Below, piece by piece: positions 37,754 through 48,741 of a stretch of 64,000 nt of DNA (within the stretch, counting starts at the first letter, position 1; the number at the start of each line of letters is the position of its first letter). Made by a program: the position numbers and the translations under genes. Under the pieces are notes generated by a model. The model made no database searches. It was not told where the DNA came from and saw nothing but the letters and a program-made list of their open reading frames with translations. The DNA lies in assembly GCA_900465665.1 (NCBI GenBank), contig UBJO01000008.1:62001-126000 (forward strand), read 5' to 3'. The DNA is from Hyphomicrobiales bacterium. GTDB lineage: Bacteria; Pseudomonadota; Alphaproteobacteria; Rhizobiales; Rhizobiaceae.

Positions 37754-39706
37754 ATGCGTGACGATAAGCCACTCTGGATCCCTTCGCGAGCCTCTGTCGA
37801 AGCGAGCCCGATCTTCGCATTCATGCAGACGTGCAACCGGGACTTCGGTCTCTCCCTATCCACTTATGGCGAGTTGCATGCCTGGTCGGTCGCCGACCGC
37901 GCCAAATTCTGGACATCGGTCTGGGAGTTCTGTGGCGTCAAGGGCGAGCGCGGCGATCGGGTGCTTGTCGATGACGAGATCATGCTCGACGCCCGCTTCT
38001 TTCCCGATGCGACGCTGAACTTCGCCGAAAACCTGCTCTCGGGCGAAGGGGCCGGCGACGCGATCATCTTTCGCGGAGAAGACAAGGTAGAGGATCGCTG
38101 GAGCTGGGACCGGTTGCGCGAGCAGGTCTCGAGACTGCAGCAGGCCATGCGCGCCGAAGGCATCGCATCAGGAGATCGCGTGGCGGCGATGATGCCGAAC
38201 GTGCCCGAAACGGTCGCCTTCATGCTCGCAGCCGCCTCGATCGGCGCGATCTGGTCCTCCTGCTCCCCCGATTTCGGCGAGCAGGGCGTGCTCGATCGCT
38301 TCGGCCAGATCGAGCCGAAGCTCTTCGTCACCTGCGATGCCTATTGGTATGGCGGCAAGCTGCAGCCAATCACGGAGAAGGTGGCAGCGGTCGCAGCAAA
38401 GCTCGGCGTTCCCACCATCGTCGTGCACTATGCGGGTGACGCCGAAGATGTCGCGCAGGCCGTATACGGTGCCCGAACGCTGGATGCCTTCATCGCCGCC
38501 TATCCGGTTCGCCCGGTCGAATTCGTGCGCCTGCCGTTTTCGCATCCTCTTTACATCCTGTTCTCCTCGGGCACGACGGGCGTGCCCAAGTGCATCGTGC
38601 ATTCGGCCGGCGGCACGCTTTTGCAGCACCTCAAGGAACATCGGCTGCATTGCGGCCTCGGCGCCGGCGAGAAGCTTTTTTATTTCACGACATGCGGCTG
38701 GATGATGTGGAACTGGCTGGTATCGGGGCTCGCCGTCGGCGCCACGCTCTGCCTCTTCGACGGCTCTCCCTTCGCGCCGGATGGCAATGTGCTCTTCGAC
38801 TATGCGCAAGCCGAACAGTTCGCGGTCTTCGGCACCTCGGCGAAATATATCGATGCCGTGCGCAAGAGCGGCCTGACGCCGTGCAGCTCGCACGACCTGA
38901 GCAGCCTCCGCCTGATGAGCTCCACCGGATCGCCGCTATCGCCGGAAGGCTTCACCTTCGTTTATGAGGGCATCAAGGAGGACATTCAGCTCGCATCTAT
39001 TTCCGGCGGCACCGACATCGTCTCCTGCTTCGTGCTGGGCAATCCCATGCAGCCGGTCTGGCGCGGCGAAATCCAGGGGCCGGGGCTCGGCCTTGCCATG
39101 GATGTCTGGGACGACGACGGCCATCCGGTGCGCGGCGAAAAGGGCGAGCTTGTCTGCACCAAGGCGTTCCCGTCCATGCCGGTCATGTTCTGGAACGACA
39201 GCGATGGCGCCAAATATCGCGCTGCCTATTTCGAGCGCTTCGACAATATCTGGTGCCACGGCGATTTCGCCGAATGGACCGAGCATGACGGTATCATCAT
39301 TCACGGCCGCTCGGACGCGACGCTCAATCCGGGTGGCGTGCGCATCGGTACGGCGGAGATCTACAATCAGGTCGAGCAGATGCCCGAAGTCGCCGAGGCG
39401 CTCTGCATCGGCCAGGATTGGGAGGACGATGTCCGGGTCGTTCTCTTCGTGCGCTTGGCATCCGGCGTTGCGCTGACCGATGAGCTGGTCAAATCAATCA
39501 AAGCGCGAGTCCGCAGCGGCGCCTCGCCACGTCACGTCCCCGCCAAGGTCATCGCAGTCGCAGATATTCCGCGCACCAAGTCCGGCAAGATCGTCGAACT
39601 CGCCGTTCGCGAAATCGTGCATGGACGGCCGGTGAAAAACAAGGAGGCGCTCGCCAATCCGCAAGCCCTTGATTTATTTTCAAATATTGAAGAGCTGCGC
39701 GCCTGA
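37754..39706 (+). CDS. acsA: Acetoacetate-CoA ligase (acetoacetyl-CoA synthetase)
   Basis: Activates acetoacetate to acetoacetyl-CoA with ATP, allowing reuse of 3-hydroxybutyrate released from poly-3-hydroxybutyrate. The 650-residue ANL-family enzyme shows [19 protein letters not shown] (phosphate loop), [19 protein letters not shown], a group-specific stretch, [20 protein letters not shown], and the terminal lysine region [23 protein letters not shown] lies six bases before ATG 37754; a 13-codon extension upstream is rejected. The N-terminal PLWIPS block is that of acetoacetyl-CoA synthetases and not acetyl-CoA synthetase. The phasin gene 4.5 kb away belongs to the same physiology. Confidence 0.9.
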   Translation: MRDDKPLWIPSRASVEASPIFAFMQTCNRDFGLSLSTYGELHAWSVADRAKFWTSVWEFCGVKGERGDRVLVDDEIMLDARFFPDATLNFAENLLSGEGAGDAIIFRGEDKVEDRWSWDRLREQVSRLQQAMRAEGIASGDRVAAMMPNVPETVAFMLAAASIGAIWSSCSPDFGEQGVLDRFGQIEPKLFVTCDAYWYGGKLQPITEKVAAVAAKLGVPTIVVHYAGDAEDVAQAVYGARTLDAFIAAYPVRPVEFVRLPFSHPLYILFSSGTTGVPKCIVHSAGGTLLQHLKEHRLHCGLGAGEKLFYFTTCGWMMWNWLVSGLAVGATLCLFDGSPFAPDGNVLFDYAQAEQFAVFGTSAKYIDAVRKSGLTPCSSHDLSSLRLMSSTGSPLSPEGFTFVYEGIKEDIQLASISGGTDIVSCFVLGNPMQPVWRGEIQGPGLGLAMDVWDDDGHPVRGEKGELVCTKAFPSMPVMFWNDSDGAKYRAAYFERFDNIWCHGDFAEWTEHDGIIIHGRSDATLNPGGVRIGTAEIYNQVEQMPEVAEALCIGQDWEDDVRVVLFVRLASGVALTDELVKSIKARVRSGASPRHVPAKVIAVADIPRTKSGKIVELAVREIVHGRPVKNKEALANPQALDLFSNIEELRA

Positions 39707-39799
39707 ATAATTAAAATGATAGTGAAACTACAATATATGACCGGGCAGAGCTTCCTGGCGTTGGCAACCTTTCGTTAAGAAAGCGTCGTCAAAGCTAAA

Positions 39800-39926
39800 A
39801 GTAACTTGGGGCTGCATATGAACGAGGCAGCTTGGAGCCTCTGCTCCCGCAACATGATGTTAGACCGCCTAAGCCCTTGTTGAACAGCACCCAAACTCTC
39901 AGGCAGCCCATTGGCTGCCTTTTTTC
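39800..39926 (+). ncRNA. Candidate small RNA between acsA and pdhS-like gene
   Basis: A stretch without a gene contains three ordered hairpins on the forward strand: GCTGC/GCAGC (39811-39831), GGAGC/GCTCC (39834-39847), and the terminator AGGCAGCC/GGCTGCCT followed by T6. The terminator lies 195 bases past the acsA stop, far for a simple gene end. The 5' end and promoter are not clear. It may instead be the acsA 3' untranslated region. Confidence 0.35.
39901..39925 (+). terminator. Intrinsic terminator, forward strand
   Basis: AGGCAGCC (39901-39908) pairs perfectly with GGCTGCCT (39913-39920) over loop CATT, followed by TTTTTT. The T-run ends one base before the stop codon of the convergent kinase gene. 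Confidence 0.85.
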
Positions 39927-43943
<4,017 letters not shown>

Positions 43944-44060
43944 CAGCGGACCTTTAGTCTTCGGGCCTGGCAAATTAACGGTCTATTAATAACGACAGGG
44001 CGCAAACCGGTCCAGCACGACCAATGGCTTTCGGCCGAAAAGGTTAACGTCGGTTGCGTC

Positions 44061-44100
44061 GCACAATTATGTTGCAGTGCACAATAAGATGCGCTATATG
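44061..44100 (+). promoter_or_regulatory. Phasin promoter with direct repeat GCACAAT
   Basis: TTGCAG (44072-44077) and TATATG (44095-44100) are 17 bases apart, giving a good promoter. GCACAAT occurs at 44061-44067 and 44079-44085, an 18-base period, and GTGCAC (44077-44082) is palindromic. A repressor such as PhaR could bind here. Confidence 0.5.
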
Positions 44101-44156
44101 ATACTTACCTAACAAACGAGGCTTTCACGATGCCGAGACACAAGGAGCAAGCACCA

Positions 44157-44600
44157 ATGGCGAAAATGGAAGACGTATTTTCTATCTCCTCTTTTGACCC
44201 CGCGAAGTTCGCTGACTCGTTTCGCGATTTCGCCGAAAAGGGTTCGCAGCAGTCGCGCGACGCCTATGCCAAGATGAAGGCAGCCGGCGAAGAAGCCAGC
44301 AAGACGCTCGAATCCACCGTTCAGACGGCCCAGGCCGGCGCTGCCGAAATCGGCCATCAGGCGATCGGCGCCCTGCGCACCAATGCCGAGAACTCGCTGA
44401 CCCACATGGACGCGCTCCTCTCGGTGAAGTCCGTGGCCGAATTCTTCGAACTGCAGACCTCTTTCCTGCGCAAGCAGACGGAACTGACGATCGAACAGGC
44501 CAAGGCCATGCAGGAAACCTCCAAGCTGGTAGCCGAAAAGGTTGCCAAGCCCTCGAAGGAAGCCGCTGAAAAGGTCATGGCTTCGTTTAAGGCTGCCTGA
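44157..44600 (+). CDS. phaP: Phasin
   Basis: A 147-residue amphipathic helical protein of the phasin family that coats poly-3-hydroxybutyrate granules. Typical features are the FRDFAEKGSQQSRDAYAKMK start, the long Ala/Glu/Lys helices and the central block SVKSVAEFFELQTSFLRKQT. The tail is EKVMASFKAA. ATG 44157 has AAGGAG nine bases upstream; the ATG at 44130 is a possible but less likely start. It stands alone between a good promoter and a strong terminator, so it is a single-gene transcript. Some rhizobial phasin-domain proteins serve other roles, but the nearby acetoacetyl-CoA synthetase supports the granule role. Confidence 0.85.
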   Translation: MAKMEDVFSISSFDPAKFADSFRDFAEKGSQQSRDAYAKMKAAGEEASKTLESTVQTAQAGAAEIGHQAIGALRTNAENSLTHMDALLSVKSVAEFFELQTSFLRKQTELTIEQAKAMQETSKLVAEKVAKPSKEAAEKVMASFKAA

Positions 44601-44619
44601 TTTTTATGACAGACGAACG

Positions 44620-44649
44620 AAAAGGCTGGACCCTTCGTCCAGCCTTTTT
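44620..44649 (+). terminator. Intrinsic terminator of phasin gene
   Basis: AAAAGGCTGGAC (44620-44631) pairs with GTCCAGCCTTTT around loop CCTTC (44632-44636), and the T-run ends at 44649. Confidence 0.88.
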
Positions 44650-44727
44650 GTATATTAAGGACAGATAGGGCTTGAATTAAATTTCAAGTCCCCGTATGTC
44701 ACCCCCGTCGCGCCAAGCGACGTTTGT

Positions 44728-44804
44728 GCGGTTGTAGCTCAGTTGGTTAGAGCGCAGGTTTGTGGCACCTGAGGTCGGAGGTTCGAGACCCCCCAACCGT
44801 ACCA
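44728..44804 (+). tRNA. tRNA-His (GTG)
   Basis: A full cloverleaf can be drawn: acceptor GCGGTTG (44728-44734) with CAACCGT, D arm TAGCTCAGTTGGTTAGAGC, anticodon arm CAGGT-TTGTGGC-ACCTG with anticodon GTG, and T loop GTTCGAGAC. CCA is encoded (44802-44804). Position 73 is A, position -1 in the DNA is T, and the first pair is G-T. The usual G-1:C73 identity pair of tRNA-His is therefore missing, as reported for many alphaproteobacteria. Confidence 0.95.
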
Positions 44805-44860
44805 TTCTCTCCACGATAATGAGATAAGTATCCGGCTTTCGTCTCCTTCGAGACATCGCC

Positions 44861-45748
44861 TCAATGCTTCATCATCACCGGCATGGTCGCGTGCGAGAGC
44901 ACGTATCGGGTGATCCGGCCGAAGAGCAATTCCAGAAGATAGCCGTGCTTGAAGGCGCCGATCAGCAGGCAGGTTGCGTTCTGCGCCTTGGCGAATTCCA
45001 CGATTGTCTCGCCGATCGAACGGCCATTCGACGATATCTCGACCACCTGGCCTTGAAGCGCAAGGCGGGCAAGCAGGGCCTCCGCGCTCGTCTTGGCCTT
45101 GCCGTCGGTGTCGTCGATGCAGACGAGCGTGATCCGTTTCGCGGCGGCAAGCCAGCGTTTGGCGGCGATCAGCGTTTCTTCGGCGTGTCCCTGTTGTCTC
45201 CAGCCGATCACCACATGGCCGAACAGATTGCCCTGGTAGTAGTCGCTGGCGGGCGGCATCAGGACCAGTTTGTGCTGGTTGAACACGACGCTGAGAAAGG
45301 CGTCGCGCGCATCGGCGTTCCCGTGCCTCGATGTCACCACGAGCTCGCTCGCCGCGCATTCGGTGGCGACGCAACGCGCGACATCGCCGCGGCAATCGTC
45401 GAGAAAAACCGTGCGTCGCTGCGCGTGGCGCCGGCGCCAAGTGGCGAATGCCCGGCCGACCTGCTCGAAACGTTGCCGCGATGAGCCCTCGGCGTGATCG
45501 CGCAACTGTATCAAATCGATCTCCTCGGGCGAGAAGACCAGCGTCATCGGCTCCGATCCGATATGGGCGGCGGCCATGGAGCCATGGACGGCATGCGCCG
45601 CGTCCTCGGCAAGGTCGAGACAGAGCCGGGCGGTCATCGGATCGGGCAGAAGCGCCAGCACCTCAGCGCCGCCATGCGATCGGCACAGCGGACTGTAGCT
45701 TTCGATATCCTGATCAGCGTCTCTGCGATCCTTCGTGAACATGGTCAT
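44861..45748 (-). CDS. Universal stress protein (tandem Usp domains)
   Basis: A 295-residue cytoplasmic protein with a degenerate first UspA-like half (about 25-150) and a clearer second half (about 165-295). The second half starts at FGHVVIGWRQQGHAEETLIA and ends LLIGAFKHGYLLELLFGRIT with VLSHATMPVMM, the usual UspA ending. The G-2x-G-9x-G(S/T) ATP-binding motif is only partly kept (LLIGAFKHG). Such proteins respond to starvation or oxidative stress, but their biochemical roles vary. An alternative start is the Met at codon 3. It lies next to other small stress-type genes. Confidence 0.8.
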   Translation of the reverse strand: MTMFTKDRRDADQDIESYSPLCRSHGGAEVLALLPDPMTARLCLDLAEDAAHAVHGSMAAAHIGSEPMTLVFSPEEIDLIQLRDHAEGSSRQRFEQVGRAFATWRRRHAQRRTVFLDDCRGDVARCVATECAASELVVTSRHGNADARDAFLSVVFNQHKLVLMPPASDYYQGNLFGHVVIGWRQQGHAEETLIAAKRWLAAAKRITLVCIDDTDGKAKTSAEALLARLALQGQVVEISSNGRSIGETIVEFAKAQNATCLLIGAFKHGYLLELLFGRITRYVLSHATMPVMMKH

Positions 45749-46109
45749 ACGCGCTCCAAAGGGGCGCTCGCCGGATCAAACAATGGTCGCATCAAGGCGA
45801 CCTCACCGCAGGCGCCGATGTCATGATTTTACGCCTGCAAATGACGCTCCGCAACATGCTCCATCAAGGGAAAATCGAGCGTTCAGACGAGTCGTCCGCC
45901 TCTCCAGGCTGTGCCTGACATGGCCTCTCAAAGTCCTGTCGCCGCGCCCGACAGGTATTTTTCGTGAGTCACCCTTGTATAAAAGGCGTTGCTAATCAAT
46001 ATCATCGCCATGCCCCGCGCCCCCTGCGTTATATTGCGTTGCAAAATGTGAACGAGAATGCCATTTTCCCGCCGGGGTTAATTCAGAGTGATTTTAGAAG
46101 GAGACTTAT
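45749..46109 (+). other. 361-base intergenic region between uspA-like and XRE genes
   Basis: No supported reading frame. It holds the hairpin CAGGC-TGT-GCCTG near 45905-45918 and an intrinsic terminator at 45935-45963, both forward and with no forward gene before them. AGAAGGAGAC just before 46110 is the ribosome-binding site of the next gene. Confidence 0.5.
45880..45963 (+). ncRNA. Candidate small RNA ending in an orphan terminator
   Basis: CCTGTCG (45935-45941) pairs with CGACAGG (45949-45955), followed by TATTTTT, and a smaller hairpin lies just before it. The only upstream gene, uspA-like, points the other way, so this terminator must end a short divergent transcript. No clear promoter was found, so the 5' end given is a guess. 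Confidence 0.35.
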
Positions 46110-46355
46110 ATGTCCATTTCGCTCAGCAATCTGGATAAATCCAACGCCCAGCCAATCCCTCCGGTCAACGCAGCCGCTGTTTTGAAAACGGCACGTGAGA
46201 CCATTGGCTATAGCGTTGACGATCTCGCCGTGACGTGTGGTTTGCTCGTCGCTGAAATCGAGGAAATCGAAAGCGGCGAAGATACGGATTCCGCCAAGAT
46301 CAAGCGCATCGCCGCTGCCTTGCAGCTGCCGCTGTCTTCGCTCGGCCTGGAATAA
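46110..46355 (+). CDS. Small XRE-type helix-turn-helix protein
   Basis: An 81-residue protein that is mostly a Cro/cI-type helix-turn-helix: AAAVLKTARETIGYSVDDLA, then VTCGLLVAEIEEIESGEDTD and a final helix pair KIKRIAAALQLPLSSLGL. The recognition-helix region is more acidic than usual (EIEEIESGEDTD), so DNA binding is plausible but not certain. AGAAGGAGAC precedes the ATG. It is followed by a hairpin at 46370 and is probably a single-gene unit. The target is unknown. Confidence 0.65.
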   Translation: MSISLSNLDKSNAQPIPPVNAAAVLKTARETIGYSVDDLAVTCGLLVAEIEEIESGEDTDSAKIKRIAAALQLPLSSLGLE

Positions 46356-46369
46356 TCCAGTTGTTCTTG

Positions 46370-46399
46370 CGGGACCGGCGGCATTTCGCCGGTCCTGCC
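46370..46399 (+). terminator. Hairpin after XRE gene
   Basis: GCGGGACCGGCG (46370-46381) pairs with CGCCGGTCCTGC (46388-46399) with one G-T pair around loop GCATTT. No T-run follows, so it may be a weak terminator. GAGGTA/TACCTC at 46465-46480 is a second, smaller inverted repeat. Confidence 0.45.
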
Positions 46400-46577
46400 G
46401 CTTGCATCCTCGCTTAGCGGTTCATTAACCCTGTTGCCCGAACCCCAGGGACGGGCCGATGCCAGAGGTAGTTTTACCTCCCTCCATATAAGATAGATTA
46501 GCAACCTGAGGGCGAATGTTCCTCCGGGCGCTACATCATGTTGAGCGGCCGCGGGACGGTATCGTGGGGATGGCATC

Positions 46578-47039
46578 ATGGAACGACGTGCATTTCGCAT
46601 CTGCGATCGATTGTTCGATCGCGGCGAACTCCTGGAGCGCGGCATGCTGCTCGTGTGCGCGGTTCTGGCCGTCGTGCTTCCGATCCTCGACACCGGCCTC
46701 CCGGATACGACCGACGATATCCTGCTGCATGACTTCAGCCTGCTCGGGGGGGCGACCTATCTTATGCTGTTGACCTTTGCCGCTGCCTTTTTCGGCGTCT
46801 TCGCGACGGCCGTGCGCGAGCATATGCGCTTCATCGATCTCGCCGGTCTGATCATGGCCGCCATTGCCGCATCCCGCGCCGTCTACCTGATCGGATGGGT
46901 TCATCTCCCGATGACGGTGGACGACGGCGGCCTCGCCGCGGTGCCGCTTGCCGGTTTTCACCTGTCTTATGGCAGCTTGCCGCTTCTCGTCCTGCTGTTC
47001 GGCAGCATATGGCAATTGCGCCGGTCCTGGCGCGGGTGA
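46578..47039 (+). CDS. Four-helix membrane protein of unknown function
   Basis: A 153-residue integral membrane protein with a basic N-terminus (MERRAFRICDRLFDR) and four hydrophobic segments at about 22-38 (MLLVCAVLAVVLPIL), 53-75 (FSLLGGATYLMLLTFAAAFF), 84-105 and 125-145 (SYGSLPLLVLLFGSIWQL). The C-terminus is Arg-rich. I recognise no family. The start at 46578 has GGGGA upstream. The next gene begins 85 bases on and has its own stress-type promoter, so this gene may be transcribed separately. Coding potential is supported by the regular topology. Confidence 0.6.
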   Translation: MERRAFRICDRLFDRGELLERGMLLVCAVLAVVLPILDTGLPDTTDDILLHDFSLLGGATYLMLLTFAAAFFGVFATAVREHMRFIDLAGLIMAAIAASRAVYLIGWVHLPMTVDDGGLAAVPLAGFHLSYGSLPLLVLLFGSIWQLRRSWRG

Positions 47040-47074
47040 TCGCAAGGCGATACCGGTCCTTCTCGGCCAATAAT

Positions 47075-47099
47075 GGAACTACGGTTGGCAGCGCACGTT
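47075..47099 (+). promoter_or_regulatory. Candidate general-stress (EcfG/RpoE2) promoter
   Basis: GGAAC (47075-47079), 16 bases, then CGTT (47096-47099) is a full match to the alphaproteobacterial EcfG promoter pattern. Transcription would start near 47106, just before the AAAGGAG ribosome-binding site of the DUF4174 gene. Confidence 0.6.
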
Positions 47100-47124
47100 T
47101 TCCTTCTCTCAAAGGAGCGTGTGT

Positions 47125-47523
47125 ATGTTGGAGACCCAAGCCGACACATCGGTTGTCGCAAGCCTTGCGCAGTTCCGCTGGAACAGCCGCGTCATTGTGA
47201 TCTTTCCCGACAAGGACAATGCCCGAAGCGCCCGGCAGGAGAACCAGCTTATGGCGGACAGGCCCGGCCTCGAAGAGCGCGACGTCGTCGTGCTGAAGGT
47301 GGCCGGCGACACCGTGCGCGCGCTTTTCGGCACGGTCAGGGATCTGGACGCAAATGCGCTCGCCCGTGATCTGGCTGCCCCGCCGGCGGGAGAATTCATG
47401 GCCTTCCTTGTCGGCAAGGATGGAACGGTGAAGCTCACGATTGGCCAGCCGATAACGGCCGCCGAGCTTTTCACCATCATCGATGCCATGCCGATGCGCG
47501 CAGCCGAAGCCGCCCGGCCTTAA
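47125..47523 (+). CDS. DUF4174-family protein
   Basis: A 132-residue protein that fits DUF4174, a small family with a thioredoxin-like outline. The diagnostic blocks are RVIVIFPDKDNARSARQEN, DRPGLEERDVVVLKVAGD and FMAFLVGKDGTVKLTIGQPI, ending with a TAAELFTIIDAMPMR helix. There is no CxxC pair, so no thiol redox role is implied. ATG 47125 is chosen because AAAGGAG is seven bases upstream; a GTG at 47119 is too close. An EcfG-type promoter directly precedes it, suggesting induction in the general stress response. A small Pro-rich gene follows 42 bases downstream. Confidence 0.7.
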   Translation: MLETQADTSVVASLAQFRWNSRVIVIFPDKDNARSARQENQLMADRPGLEERDVVVLKVAGDTVRALFGTVRDLDANALARDLAAPPAGEFMAFLVGKDGTVKLTIGQPITAAELFTIIDAMPMRAAEAARP

Positions 47524-47565
47524 GCCGCCACACCTTTAAAGACACATCGAAGAAAGGAGCGGATC

Positions 47566-47724
47566 ATGTCCGTGCCAAACGAACCCTTGCCCGGCACGCC
47601 GCCGATGCCGGGACCCGATTGGGCGCCGCAGCCTCCGATCCATGAGCCGGAGCCCGACAGCTTGCCCGACGAGCTGCCCAATCCCAACCCGGATGAAAAC
47701 GACGAGCCACCCAAGCATGCGTAA
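47566..47724 (+). CDS. Pro-rich acidic 52-residue protein
   Basis: A 52-residue frame from ATG 47566 to TAA 47724, with AAAGGAG at an ideal distance upstream. The product is about one third proline with many Asp and Glu (PPMPGPDWAPQPPIHEPEPD, then SLPDELPNPNPDENDEPP) and has only two positively charged residues apart from histidines. It has no hydrophobic segment and must be disordered. It lies 42 bases after the DUF4174 gene on the same strand and so may share its stress promoter. No function is known to me. Strong start signals support it although it is too short for standard gene finders. Confidence 0.5.
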   Translation: MSVPNEPLPGTPPMPGPDWAPQPPIHEPEPDSLPDELPNPNPDENDEPPKHA

Positions 47725-47739
47725 CGCGTGCGGACGTAA

Positions 47740-48648
47740 CTACAGGAACATCTGCCTGTCGGCAGCCACCAGTTCCTGCAGGAAATCGACGACGGTGCGC
47801 ACGCGAACGAGATCGCGTGCGCTCTCGTGATACGTCGTCCAGTAGGCACGCTCGATCGAGACATCGGGCAAGATCCGGATCAGCTCGGGATACTGCCGGG
47901 CAATGTAGTCGTGCAGGATGCCGATGCCGGCGCCGGAGCGAACCGCTTCCGTCTGCCCGGTTGCGGTCGAAATCTCGAAGCCGGCGTCCCAGCTGCGCAT
48001 CACCGCCGATGAGAAATTCAGCGACGCCGTGAAGATCAGGTCCTCGACATAGCCGATCCGGGGATGATCCTTGAGCGCGTCGATATCTTGAGGCGTGCCG
48101 TTCGCGCGCAGATAGTCCTTCGAGGCGTAGAGGCCCAGCGTATAGTCCGTCAGCTTCGACGAGACGAGCCGCCCCTGTTCCGGCCGTTCCAGTGTGATCG
48201 CGATATCGGCCTCGCGCTGTGACAGCGAGAAGGAGCGGGGCACCGGCACCAGCTGTATCCTGAGCTCCGGATGTCGCTTGATCAGCCGGCCGAGCCGAGG
48301 TGCGAGAAACGCCACTCCGAAGCCATCGGGCGCGCCGATCCTGACCGTTCCCGCGATGCTACTGTCGAGATGGCCGAGGCTCGCTTGCGCCCTCAGCATC
48401 TCGGTCTCCATGCGCTCGGCAGCATGCAGAAACATCTCGCCCTCCGCCGTCAGGTCGCAGCCATTGGTGCGCCGAACGAGCAGCCGCGTCTTCAGCCGCT
48501 CCTCCAGCGTCGTCACCCGCCGGCTCAGCGTGGCGTGGTTGACGCCCAGCCGCTTGGAGGCCGAAAGGATCTGTCCGGTTCGGGCCACGGCCAGGAACAT
48601 ACGCACATCATCCCAGTCCAAATCGGCCTCCGGCTTTAATTTTTGCAC
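47740..48648 (-). CDS. LysR-family transcriptional regulator
   Basis: A 302-residue LysR regulator. The winged helix is at about 12-75 (WDDVRMFLAVARTGQILSAS, then KRLGVNHATLSRRVTTLEE). The effector domain (about 98-300) begins GTVRIGAPDGFGVAFLAPRL and includes AVRSGAGIGILHDYIA. The start is GTG at 48648 with a weak ribosome-binding site. It is divergent from mmsA across 93 bases, and an inverted repeat covers its own start codon, so control of mmsA and of itself is likely. The effector may be an intermediate of valine or inositol breakdown, but that is inference. Confidence 0.85.
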   Translation of the reverse strand: MQKLKPEADLDWDDVRMFLAVARTGQILSASKRLGVNHATLSRRVTTLEERLKTRLLVRRTNGCDLTAEGEMFLHAAERMETEMLRAQASLGHLDSSIAGTVRIGAPDGFGVAFLAPRLGRLIKRHPELRIQLVPVPRSFSLSQREADIAITLERPEQGRLVSSKLTDYTLGLYASKDYLRANGTPQDIDALKDHPRIGYVEDLIFTASLNFSSAVMRSWDAGFEISTATGQTEAVRSGAGIGILHDYIARQYPELIRILPDVSIERAYWTTYHESARDLVRVRTVVDFLQELVAADRQMFL

Positions 48649-48684
48649 AACGGTTGCTTAAACCTGTTCATTGATTTGTGCAAA
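48642..48684. promoter_or_regulatory. Inverted repeat in the LysR-mmsA gap
   Basis: TTTGCACAA (48642-48650) and TTGTGCAAA (48676-48684) are perfect inverted copies with 25 bases between them. The first overlaps the GTG start of the LysR gene. It is a candidate LysR binding region. Confidence 0.45.
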
Positions 48685-48741
48685 TTGAAGTGCGATGCTG
48701 GCTCATCCAATAAAGACTGTGAACCCAGAGGAGACACATCC

